NCBI GenBank assembly: GCA_025529335.1
Contig: JAMYHX010000827.1
Location: 1 to 10,790, forward strand
Reading direction: 5' to 3'
DNA length: 10,790 bases
Source of the DNA: Rhizopus sp. PT2906
Taxonomy: Eukaryota > Mucoromycota > Mucoromycetes > Mucorales > Rhizopodaceae
The notes under the pieces are model-generated. The model ran no database searches and was not told the origin of the DNA. It saw only the letters and a list, made by a program, of their open reading frames with translations. Every line of letters begins with the position of its first letter. The first letter of the stretch is position 1. The position numbers were made by a program, and so were the translations under genes. Below are positions 1 to 8,559 of this stretch, piece after piece.

Positions 1-1835
1 TCATGCAACATGAATTTTGTTCTCGGGTGTATTTATTTTCGATCACAGGCGAATTTACTTTCCGGAAAGAGTGTATAGCGGCGGTTGACAGTGTCGTATG
101 CTGACTTAATGTCAAGGAAAGCGAGAACTGGAGTAATCTGATGGTAGCGGCGAAGAACATTGCATATTTCCATTAGACAGAGTGCTTGATCTAACAGGCC
201 TCGAGCATGACGAAAGCCGCCTTGAGCCAAATCTAAAGGAGGGCTATTGCCTATGAGGTACTGAAGGAGACAGCGTTCCCAGCAGCTTGCGCAGTACAGA
301 AGTGAGACTAATTGGCCTACAATTACTAGGATCATGGGAATTCCCTTTTTGTAGATCGGAATCACTTGCGCTATTCCCCAGCTTGCTGGTATATACGATC
401 ATTTCCAGCAGAGTCGAAATAGAAAGAGCAAGATACCAGGAGCTTTTTTAGGCGGAAGTTTCTTGATAGACTCCTGTACACTTTCTATAGTGAAAAGACT
501 ATCGTCATCAAAAGGGCTGGGAAAAAGTGGTGATGCAGTTAATTCTTGACCAACATTTTGCAATAGATTCCCTGAGTAAATTTACTGTAAGTGAGAGGCC
601 ATAGTGTTAGCTGCGTGTTGAGGGCCCTCTAAAGTGCTAAAGGAAGGATGTAAGTTTCTGTTTTTCGAATCTTACAGAATTTTGCAATAACTTTGGTGAA
701 CTCGCCGCGTTCCATTTGATTACAAAATTAACGCCATGTTTCCTGTCTTCGACGCAATACAAGCCGTCTGAGGCGAGCTTTAGTTTCTTGATGAAGAATC
801 CAATACGTGAGGCAATTGAGGCCACAAGCCTTTCGCCACTTTCGATAATAGCACTCCTTGAGATTAAAGACATCTTGCATTTCTTGTGTCCAAAAATTCT
901 TAGCATGAGTGTTTTGTAAAGTCGACTGCCATCCACAGACTTGGTCTAAAGATGTGTAGATGGTTTGGCAGAATTTTGTATTGAAGTCTTCAATATAACG
1001 AATTGCAGTGTGCCGGCTGCAGAAAGAAGGAGTACAGTCAGGGAGCAAATTCTTTGTGGATTCTGTGAAAACTTGTTTGTAGTTGTCCGCCGTTTTAGGG
1101 TTCTCTGATTTCCTCAAATGCCATAAAAGCTTTTTCGGCTGTGGGTGCTGATCAGTAGTGTTTGGATTCCAAAAAGATAGAGTCAAGTGACAAATCGTCC
1201 TTAATTATTAACTCGGGGGAGTTAAGATCAGTAGTACTTAAAAAGTAGTCAATGATACTACTGCCTTGATAAGTCATATAGGCAGGACATCCATACTTTA
1301 GTCTTGCATTTCAGGTGACTAGATTATGTGATTGTATCCAGTCTTGCAATATTCGACCACGGGCGTTATAGAGAGAATCTCCGGTATACGATCCCATCCT
1401 AGCGTTAAGGTCGCCACAAATAATTGTTGTATTTATATTAGGAATATACAAGGGTACTAATTACAAGAGTTCAGAAACTTCTGTATGTGACAAAGATGGA
1501 GGTAAGTAGAAGCAATGGACAAGGTGTTTCAATATAACGAAAGACAAGGTATACTTAGCTAGTAGAGGATGCCTGGGGGAGATGTATTATACTGAGAAAG
1601 GACAGGAAGGGTTGACTAACAGGGCAATGCCAGGACTACCTCGATTCTTGATTGATTAGTTAGGTTGACCATAAGTGTGAAATTGCTGCCAGGATGTAGG
1701 ATACTTGTTAGGTGAGAGGAGCCAGGTTTCGGTAATTAAAAGAACGGAAGAGGATTCAGCTAGTTTAAGGAATAGTGAGATGGCCTGTCTGGGTAGACCA
1801 GTGGCGTTGAATAGAGATATACTAATGGTGGTCAT
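1..1835 (-). pseudogene. LINE ORF2 remnant: APE-type endonuclease, linker, partial reverse transcriptase
   Basis: ORF2 would nick target DNA and prime reverse transcription there. It starts at the ATG 1835-1833. The endonuclease keeps LLITETW (catalytic Glu region, about 1722-1745), IICGDLNARMG (about 1395-1424) and a SSIIDYF segment (about 1243-1264), all in one frame. That frame carries stops at 1656-1658, 1587-1589, 1461-1463 and 1311-1313. After a frame change near 1190 the linker is open from 1186 to 728 and contains FWTQEMQDVFNLKECYYRKW. The RT starts in a further frame with TIESVQESIKKLPPKKAPG, and the NCRPISLTSVLRK segment sits in another frame near 295-335. QGGFRHARGLLDQAL and the motif A sequence FLDIKSAYDTVNR (first catalytic Asp) follow. 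RT motifs beyond A, including the YxDD box, are not seen before the window ends. It is clearly non-functional. Confidence 0.88.
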
Positions 1836-3003
1836 TATAGCTGGGAGGTGGTATCCTCGCGGTCCAAGAGAAGCACAGCGACGTCTTCATCAATGTTGAA
1901 GACATTTATTGCGTTGGTGACTTTAGTAGGAAGGCTCTCATCAAGGATGGATTTGCTAATCCAACCTTGATTGTAAAAGTAACGAGCTACAGCTGCCTTG
2001 ACTGGAACATGGATATAGGCCAGGGCTTTCTTCACGCGATCACTATGGTGCATAAGGGCAAAGCCGTCGCGTTCTTCTTTAGAACAGTGTTCATAGTTGG
2101 GATCCATGAGGATTGAACTGTCGCAAGGGTTGAAGTCGCCCATGGTGCGTATCTTAAATTTTTGGAGATGGGATTTCAGTTCAGACGCGTAATTGTTGTG
2201 GACAAGGAGAGCCACAACGTTGCGGGTGGGGTAATGAATGTCAAGAATGCGACCATTGTTAATGTCCAGTTGACGAAGACGGCTTCTCAATTGCCCAACG
2301 GGTACACGGGCTTTAGTCGGTATGTAGATATATTGAAAACCTTGGTTCTTGGAGGGTGGTTGCAAAAATCGAGCAACGGTTTCCTGACGCTGAATTCGAC
2401 ATTGTTGACGCTTTTCGAGCATGGAGGCTTTGATACTATTGAGCCGAGCTGCGTCTCGTCAAGGATGGAGTGGTTGAGTAGAAGAGTGCAGAGATGGGAA
2501 TTGGGAATCGTTTAAGTCAGTATAGGATTTGGAATTAGCAGAAGCTTGTTTGTTGCGCAATGTCTGGATTTCCTCTCGGGCTTGTTTGAGTTCAGCTTGG
2601 GTGTGTTTAAGTTCGGCATATAATTTCTCAATGGTAAATTGCAAATCGGCAATGGTTATACTAGATGTCAAGCCATTGTTCTCAAGGCTCGGGATAATGG
2701 CCCAGAAATTTCCAATGAATTCTGGGCGTTGGCGTCAGAAGGTGTTTCCGTAGTTGATGATGCAGACTAAAGCAAATTGGCCATGGTAGGGGCATTGCAG
2801 TACTTGTTACAGCATTTGCAAATGAAACTAGGTTAAAGGGGATCCCCTGTCGAAGTTCCATTGCGGTATAAGGAGTCCATTGTTTGACAACCGGTGCAAA
2901 CGAGCTGTCGACGATGAATCTTAAATTGCCTATACAGGTTTTGGACCTGTTCGCTAGAAAGAACGGGTACAGTAGACTTGTGTCCTCAAACACTAGGTGG
3001 CAT
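1835..3003 (-). pseudogene. LINE ORF1 remnant: Cys-rich N-terminus, coiled coil, C-terminal domain
   Basis: ORF1 proteins of LINEs bind element RNA and act as chaperones. The likely start is the ATG at 3003-3001. The first frame is interrupted at codon 6 (TGA, 2986-2988) and again by a TAA and a TAG. It keeps a VCTGC pair and a later CKCCNKYC cluster, a possible zinc-binding unit, followed by a Ser/Thr-rich stretch. After a frame change near 2670-2690, a heptad-like Lys/Glu/Gln/Leu-rich stretch (about 2550-2660) looks like a coiled coil. One TGA at 2459-2461 then separates it from a 195-codon open stretch in the same frame (2422-1835), which contains the segments IYIPTKARVPVGQLRSRL and VVALLVHNNYASEL. 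I do not recognise a named fold in this last domain. The remnant ends in a TAA that overlaps the ORF2 ATG. Confidence 0.75.
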
Positions 3004-3055
3004 TGAGGTTTTATAGAGTGATATATGTATCTTATTTTTTTTGTAAATGTGTGTG

Positions 3056-3233
3056 TTCCCTTTTCTTACAGTCATTCCAGAAGGTAAAATCGCTGATTTT
3101 GAGTTTGATGTCTTACCAAAAAATTGCCTGTCCAGCAACAATGTCGACTGATCCAAAAATAAAGACGCATTCATGTGTCCTGTGTCTCAAAATCAGCGAC
3201 TTTACTTTCTGAGATGACTGTAAGAAATGGGAA
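3056..3233. mobile_element. Foldback / MITE-like element with 48-bp inverted arms, possibly Tc1/mariner type
   Basis: Positions 3056-3103 and 3186-3233 are inverted copies of each other: 43 of 48 positions match, and four of the five differences are transitions. They enclose an 82-nt spacer with no ORF of note. Within the arms, the core starts TA-CAGTCAT (3067-3075) and ends ATGACTG-TA (3214-3222). That is the CAGT-type tip flanked by TA expected of Tc1/mariner elements. The inverted match continues about 11 bp outside the TA pair, so the true ends could instead lie near 3056 and 3233, where I see no target duplication. No transposase is present, so this would be a non-autonomous element. It sits about 50 bp upstream of the LINE 5' end. 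Confidence 0.65.
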
Positions 3234-4360
3234 AAAGAGAAAATTTTGGCTACTGTTTTCCCCATCTCTGTCATCCTTCCGTTCGACCATATTTGGACCA
3301 TATTTTTCGCTTCTCATCAAGATCTATAAAAAGAAATACCAAGTAAACAAATAGACAAAAGTAGAAATACAGCCATCTCTCCCCTTTTTAATGCAGCATC
3401 TTTTACAGTGCTCTACGTTTTAGAAAATATAAAGACTGGAGGGGAGGATCGTATTCACTATTAAACCAATCTACGCTCTTGGTTGTTGATACAAAAACGG
3501 CTGACAACACACTTTTGTAAAATGAGTCCTTTGATAATGTATAAACAACATTCAAGCTCATTAAAGCACGCATATTCAAGATTCAGTGCTCGTAATGACA
3601 GCAACAAACGATTCATTTCTTAACAATGAGAACAAAGAGGCTAAGGATTCAATTAGTACGCTTTGCCAAGACAATATATATATATATATAATACATAAAG
3701 CATATAGCAGATGAGATTGGGTTAAGAAAATACACATATGCGAGCATATTCAATAGTTACATTTAAACGTTTAAAAAAGAATGGGTTAAGGCGCATATTT
3801 AGGATCATTACATTATTTCAGTGTTGCCTGTGATACAACATCCAAGTCATGAGTCTCGATATGAGTGACGCTCGGCTTGTTTCTAAACTGGTTCTTTTTT
3901 TTGTAAGTACAAAGGCTTGTAAATTCGATCTGTCTTCAACAAGCCTGTAGAAGTAAAGGCATCATTCGAAATAAATAGTCAAACAACGTTCTATCACTCT
4001 GCTGATAAAAATAAACCATTAGTTTGCCTTCAACAAATGATGACATAGCGGATACTCAAGGATACAAACCATCCGAAACTCCTTCGGATGTAGATAATAT
4101 GATTTTCCTTTAGCCGAGGGATGTTCATTTAGGTAAGCGATAGAATAGGAATGATTCGGAGGCAAGACGTTCCCTTTTGTTGCTAGATATAAAGATGGGA
4201 ATAAATGAAAAGGTTAATTCATATAATCCACGTTTGATAAATTAGGGAAAAAAGACACGTAAGCATGAAACACCACGTCAAATGAAAGTAATGTCGTATT
4301 TTGTATATTTTGTATTATAAATTTTTGAATTATGTGAATAGTGAAATATGCTACTTGAGC
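3234..4360. other. AT-rich intergenic stretch without a credible gene
   Basis: No ORF here has coding character on either strand; the open frames are short and without recognisable motifs. It contains a side-by-side copy of GACCATATTT (3285-3294 and 3296-3305), a TATAAAAAG-like stretch near 3325-3333 with no gene after it, an AT dinucleotide run at 3674-3692, and a small hairpin (4070-4090). It separates the transposon cluster from the GT20-like gene. Confidence 0.6.
3674..3692. repeat. AT dinucleotide microsatellite
   Basis: An uninterrupted alternating AT/TA run of about 19 bases lies in non-coding DNA. No function is implied; it is likely to vary in length between strains. Confidence 0.85.
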
Positions 4361-4509
4361 CACGTGAATCACTAAAGGTCCTTTTACGAAAAGGGTTTGC
4401 GTAGAAGGTTGCCTTTTATGGGCTCATTATCTAATCGGAAAAATAAAACCTGCTTTTCCCGATCATCAAGATCTGTGCATAAACCATTTTTCAGGCCCCT
4501 CTTAAATAA
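4361..4509 (+). promoter_or_regulatory. Putative promoter of the GT20-like gene
   Basis: Upstream of the ATG at 4557 lie a CACGTG E-box (4361-4366), a CCCCT box of the stress-response-element type (4496-4500) and a TTAAATAA TATA-like box (4502-4509, about 50 bp before the start). A pyrimidine-rich leader runs up to the ATG. CCCCT boxes control trehalose genes in budding yeast, but carrying that rule over to this fungus is only an inference. Five-base motifs occur often by chance. Confidence 0.3.
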
Positions 4510-4556
4510 AACCTCTTTTCAGTCTCTTATTTCTCTTTTTCATTTTAAATCAAAAC

Positions 4557-5683
4557 ATGTCATTTTCTATTGAACAGATACCTTCACTTCCATTATTAGT
4601 CAACAAAAAGCAATCAATACACCTGACTGACAGTCTATTGTCAGAGTTAACAACGAACCAAAAACACCTAATAAGCAGGTTATCTCGTTTTTTGGAATTT
4701 GATAGCGCTTATTTTGATGAAGAAACCAACATTTTTATCGAGAAATGTAAATCAAAATAATCATCTCAATCAAACAAGATTAAAACAAGGACAACTAAAC
4801 GCTTATTTATTTATAGTAATATACTTCTTGCTGCCAAATAGCTCACCATGGATAAACTTAGCCGAGCTGAATACTTTGGAAATGGTTGATGCGTCAAGTA
4901 AGAAAACACTCTCCCTTATTCTTTCGTGACATTATTCATGCAAAGTACTTTATGTAGATCAAACATCATACTGTTTCGAAACACGGGCAGACCACAAAAC
5001 TGGTAAGCGTAGAATAACTGTAAACAAACGAGAAAACAAAGACCTCATTTTGCCTCTCTTTTTTTTTTCTTTTCTTTTTTTTCTTTTTATATGACAGAAA
5101 CGCCTCTTTTAACATATAACCTTTCAGAATTAGAGGTAAAGAACTAAATATTTTTTTTTCTAATCATAACTAACCTATATCCAATCAGCAAGTTGCACAA
5201 CAGCAAGACGCAATCAGTAAAAGATCTCAGTCAATACGAGATCTATTTACCAATAAGCAAATCATCCTCTTTAAAGAAGATACCAGTGCAGCCAATATTC
5301 TTTATACGCTTGCCGCCTTTGCCAACCTATTATGTCAATATCCTCAGTGGAAAAATAATACTGTCCTGATACAAATATGCTCATCTCAGGTGTCATGGCG
5401 TGAATTGGAAGCGGTACCTGAAATTGTACGACAAATCAACCAACTCTACGGAAATCCAGAGTTTGTACCTGTTCATTTTTACCATCAAGAGATCGATCAA
5501 GACGAACTACAGGCATTTACGAACGCAGCAAATATTACTTTATGCCCAAGTGGCTCACCGAAAGAATCTATTTTACTAAAGAATTCCCCTTGTATCTCTT
5601 CTCGTTCAGTACAAGACCCTTCAGATATCCCACAGTTAACAAACGCTTTACATGACGCCTTGACAAGAAGCTCGTTCAACTAG
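4557..5683 (+). CDS. GT20 (trehalose-6-phosphate synthase)-like pseudoenzyme, five exons
   Basis: Proposed exons are 4557-4746, 4817-4897, 4946-5002, 5098-5135 and 5189-5683, giving 286 aa with no internal stop. The introns (70, 48, 95 and 53 nt) have GTAAx donors; branch-like CTAAC or CTAAAC lies before the first and last acceptors. Residues 123-286 follow the C-terminal Rossmann half of trehalose-6-phosphate synthase: FANLLCQYPQW (about 166-176), a VLIQI strand, RQINQLYGNPEFVPVHF (about 203-219), then a sugar-nucleotide-loop region. Residues 65-100 loosely match the SSE-LP-R-ADLIGFQT stretch. Catalytic features known from OtsA are missing: the R-x-x-x-x-K loop reads FKEDTSAANI, and the DGMN-x-x-x-KE loop reads PKESILLKN, so Asp and Glu are replaced by Pro and Asn. 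It is much shorter than TPS (about 450 aa or more) and has no phosphatase domain. It may be a non-catalytic partner of a real TPS or a decaying paralogue. The first 64 residues are unrecognised. An alternative acceptor at 4957 would remove four residues. Confidence 0.6.
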
Positions 5684-6263
5684 AATAACCCTATTTATAT
5701 ATTCCCTCCTTTTATACACCTGCATTAATGATCCCTTTTGTTATGTTTGCATATATTCAAATTCATTTAAACAGATAAATAGCAAAACTACTACAAAGTT
5801 TGACCATTTTGTGCATGTATCGAGCAAGTTAGACTCTTACCATTGTTTGCATCACTATTATACGCTCCTGAAGAAAAGATGGAAATCTAGAAACAATCAA
5901 ACACGGCAGCATAATTACCATAACAACTCTTCCCCAAAGTTATTTATACAATGTCTCGTTCTGTTATCCAAGATAAACACTTGATACACTCAAAGCACAT
6001 TTAGTAAGCCCACTGTCTTGGGTTGACCACTATTCTCCAACAGGTTTAAAACAGTTTGAAAGAAGGAGAAAAACGAATGAATAAAGTAAAATGCTGAATG
6101 ATTTTCTACAACATCATCCGCTTATATATGCGCTCTTAATAAAAATAAGAACATACAATAGCAGAAACAGTAATAGCACCCATGCTCACGTAGAAGAAGA
6201 TAAAAGAAGTAGAGATGAACAATGAGCTCATGATAATTTTCTTTATAGGCAATTCTATAAACG
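5684..6263. other. Convergent intergenic region
   Basis: This lies tail-to-tail between the stop codons of the GT20-like gene (plus) and the methionine aminopeptidase gene (minus), so it should hold both 3' UTRs. It is AT-rich, with AATAAA-type words (for example near 6080 and 6140) that could be polyadenylation signals. I see no ORF, RNA gene or repeat that I can support. Confidence 0.6.
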
Positions 6264-7772
6264 TTAATTTCGTTTTTGCGTTAATATTTCAACACCTGTT
6301 TCTGTCACTAGTAAAGTGTGTTCAAACTGAGCAGAACGCTTGCCATCACATGTGACAGCTGTCCAGTTATCAGGCCAAAGTTCATCTCTCCAGTGACCTT
6401 CACAGATCATGGGTTCAATTGTAAAACAATGACCGGGTTTTAAGACGCCAATAGCCTTATTGTCTACAAAAGATATGAATATCATTCCTGTTAAAAATAC
6501 AGAATATACTTACTGGCATAGTGAGGCACATCAGGAGCACAATGGAAAAGTTGGTTAATACCATGTCCACAAAAACTTCGGACAACAGAGAATCCATTTT
6601 TTTTGGCATGCTCTTCAATGACCTTGCCAAAATCACGGTATCGAACACCAGGTTTAGCTGTATAACTTATTAGCATGTAGGATGATATAATCTATTGCTT
6701 TGGCTACCTATTGCGATCGCCTTTTCCAAACATTCTCTAGCACATTGCACCAGCTGCTTGCCTCTTTCATCTACATTGCCAACCAAGTAAGTTTCGTTCA
6801 AGTCAGCATGGAAACCATTATAGTAACATGATACGTCCAAGTTGATTATATCACCATCCTTCAATGGACGTTTGTCTGGGATACCATGACAAATGACCTC
6901 ATTGACAGATCTAAACAATATCACACACATGTTATTTTGTTTGCTCATTATCTATAAACTATTTCATATACCATACGTGCAAACGGATTTAGGAAATTGG
7001 TAATAGTTCAAAGGAGAAGGGTAAGCGCCACGCTCAATTGTTGCATTATGGATAATTTCATCTATATGTGACTGTCAAAAAGACGCTCATTTTGTCAAGT
7101 CATTTTCTTTACCAATTTCGTCTGTTGTGATACCAGGGCGAACTGCGGCAGCGCCAGTATCCAAGACTTCACGAGCAATCTATCAGCAAATAGTCCCACA
7201 AATTAACTCCCCCTGCTATGCTTATTCAAGTAAAAGAAAAAAAATTACCTGGCACACTTTACGCATCGCTTCAATTTCTTCCGGATTCAATACTCTCATA
7301 ATTGACCTAGTGCGTTGTTCAGAGATAGGTATACTTGTTTCAGCATAATCAGCTATATAATGACACATAAGCTGCTGTTTTTTTTTTCTCTATCTCTCTT
7401 CAAAATGTCTTACGGCGCATTATTTCTTTGGGCACTTGACGCATAGGAGAAAGAGGGTAGACCGCACGAAGTTCACCTGTGTATCTATAATTAGGGAAAG
7501 GGTCGTGAGGTTCGCCTAAATAGCTGTTAGCTTTGTCCAATTCTATATATCTTGTATTACTTTCAATTTTTGCCTTGTGAACAAGCTTATGCTGAGCCTA
7601 TCATTGATGTGAATATCCCAAGAACAAGTTGTTGTTATATATTGTATACCCAGTTCTTTTTAAAGCAATCCTGAGAGCAAAACAGGGAACCTTCAATCTT
7701 TAACTTGATACAAGTAGGACATTGAAGAGTAGCAGACTTTTCACAACCTTCAGTTGAACAAACGTTTGTCAT
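6264..7772 (-). CDS. MAP1: Methionine aminopeptidase type I, eight exons
   Basis: This enzyme removes the initiator Met from nascent proteins in the cytosol, at the ribosome. Exons in transcript order are 7772-7650, 7597-7414, 7352-7249, 7179-7113, 7061-6977, 6910-6708, 6657-6514 and 6463-6264: 1110 nt, 369 aa, close to the 386-387 aa of human and yeast MetAP1. Introns are 50-66 nt. The N-terminal C6H2 zinc finger is complete (Cys 5, 10, 18, 21, 32, 36; His 44, 48). The pita-bread domain keeps all five metal ligands: Asp213 (NLD), Asp224 (HAD), His287 (GHG), Glu320 (IEPM) and Glu351 (AQFEH). It also keeps His196 in CHGIP and the YPSPLNYY and HCAPDVPHY stretches. The ATG at 7772 is the first Met and opens directly onto the finger. 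The gene converges with the GT20-like gene and diverges from the ASCC1 homologue. Nothing suggests inactivity. Confidence 0.96.
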
Positions 7773-8559
7773 TTCTAGCACTTTTAAAAAAGAAAAAACT
7801 CACGGAGGCAAGAAAAGTAAGAAAATATATTGCTTAGTTTAAAGTCAGAAGAAAGAGTCAAGAAAGAACCAAAGTAAACTAGAAAAACAATTCGATATTG
7901 TTTACTTATGTGATGATAGAAATATTTATACATGGTACGAGTATACTGTAGCAAGGTCTATGGTTAGTAATTACACTTAACCGCAGCTCTGGTAGCCTTT
8001 TGATCTTCAAAAATTATAAATACCCAACCAAAAAAAGCAGTCATGAACTTAAGGTAATAATTTCTGCCATTCTCTTGTGTTCAGCAAATAAAATCAGCAG
8101 TGAAGTAACTGATGCTAGGCGAGAATATAGAAAGAATTTATATAGTCCATAAATGTCAATTGCTAAGGCAGAGAGAGAATCTCTAGGTTTAGATGCTTTG
8201 TTGTTCTTGACCATGACACATTTTGAACATTTACATAAGAGGTTACCTTTCCTCTTGAAACCAATTTGTCTTCCTTTTCGATTTTTCTTTGTATAAGGTG
8301 GTTAAACGTTGAAAATCGACATAGGCAAATTTGTGAGGTCATAAATTCATCAATTATGCACACATTTGTGTGCTTCCCCTGAGCCCTTTGCTTTCATTTT
8401 TTAGTATATGTTTATCGATAATAAGAATAAATAATTCCCTGTCAAAAAGTACTCTAAAACAAGTGTCTTGTTAGGTTTTGTAGAAAAAGGAGCCTTTCGT
8501 GACTGCTGTTACCACTTACCTATTTCATTGTTCAAATCGCATACAGATATTTTTTCGCA
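7773..8559. promoter_or_regulatory. Divergent intergenic region between MAP1 and the ASCC1 homologue
   Basis: These 787 bp lie head-to-head between the ATG of the methionine aminopeptidase (minus) and the proposed ATG of the ASCC1 homologue (plus), so they must contain both promoters. The DNA is AT-rich with several A and T runs. I cannot point to a clear TATA box or known operator. A 66-codon minus-strand ORF at 8163-8363 has no family resemblance and is probably chance. Confidence 0.5.

Larger units (their letters stand above)
1..3003 (-). mobile_element. Decayed non-LTR (LINE) retrotransposon, cut by the left window edge
   Basis: The whole left end reads, on the minus strand, as one LINE. 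It starts with an ORF1 (Cys-rich segment, coiled coil, C-terminal domain), then an ORF2 with an APE-type endonuclease (ETW near 1722-1730, GDLNAR near 1398-1415), a Cys-poor linker rich in Arg/Lys, and the N-terminal part of a reverse transcriptase (KKAPG near 436-455, QGGFR near 204-231, LDIKSAYDTV near 84-125). Several in-frame stops and at least four frame changes show that it is dead. The 5' end is probably close to 3003-3055; the 3' end (rest of the RT and tail) is not in the window. The clade cannot be fixed by eye: APE-type endonuclease LINEs with two ORFs include several fungal and animal groups. Confidence 0.9.

Noticed and set aside
2162..2753. Plus-strand ORFs opposite LINE ORF1
   Set aside because: They are antisense shadows of the ORF1 coding frame on the minus strand.
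2682..2993. 103-codon minus-strand open frame at the LINE 5' end
   Set aside because: The neighbouring frame, starting with ATG at 3003, carries the Cys-rich motif and Ser/Thr stretch and fits ORF1 better; this frame starts only at GTG and is probably a shadow.
2986..3301. Short ORFs on both strands across the inverted-repeat element
   Set aside because: They run through the inverted arms and have no family resemblance; they are by-products of the repeat.
3522..3620. Plus-strand ATG ORF of about 33 codons after a TATAAAAAG-like stretch
   Set aside because: It is very short, about 190 bp from the TATA-like word, and shows no coding signature.
4070..4090. Perfect 8-bp hairpin with a 5-nt loop (CATCCGAA/TTCGGATG)
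   Set aside because: About one such short hairpin is expected by chance in 10 kb, and there is no T-run or neighbouring gene end to give it a role.
3314..4474. Shared 12-mer TCATCAAGATCT at 3314 and 4463
   Set aside because: A few repeated 12-mers are expected by chance in 10 kb of AT-rich DNA; the flanks do not match.
8163..8363. 66-codon minus-strand ORF between MAP1 and the ASCC1 homologue
   Set aside because: No recognisable domain, no splice context, and it lies in the divergent promoter region.
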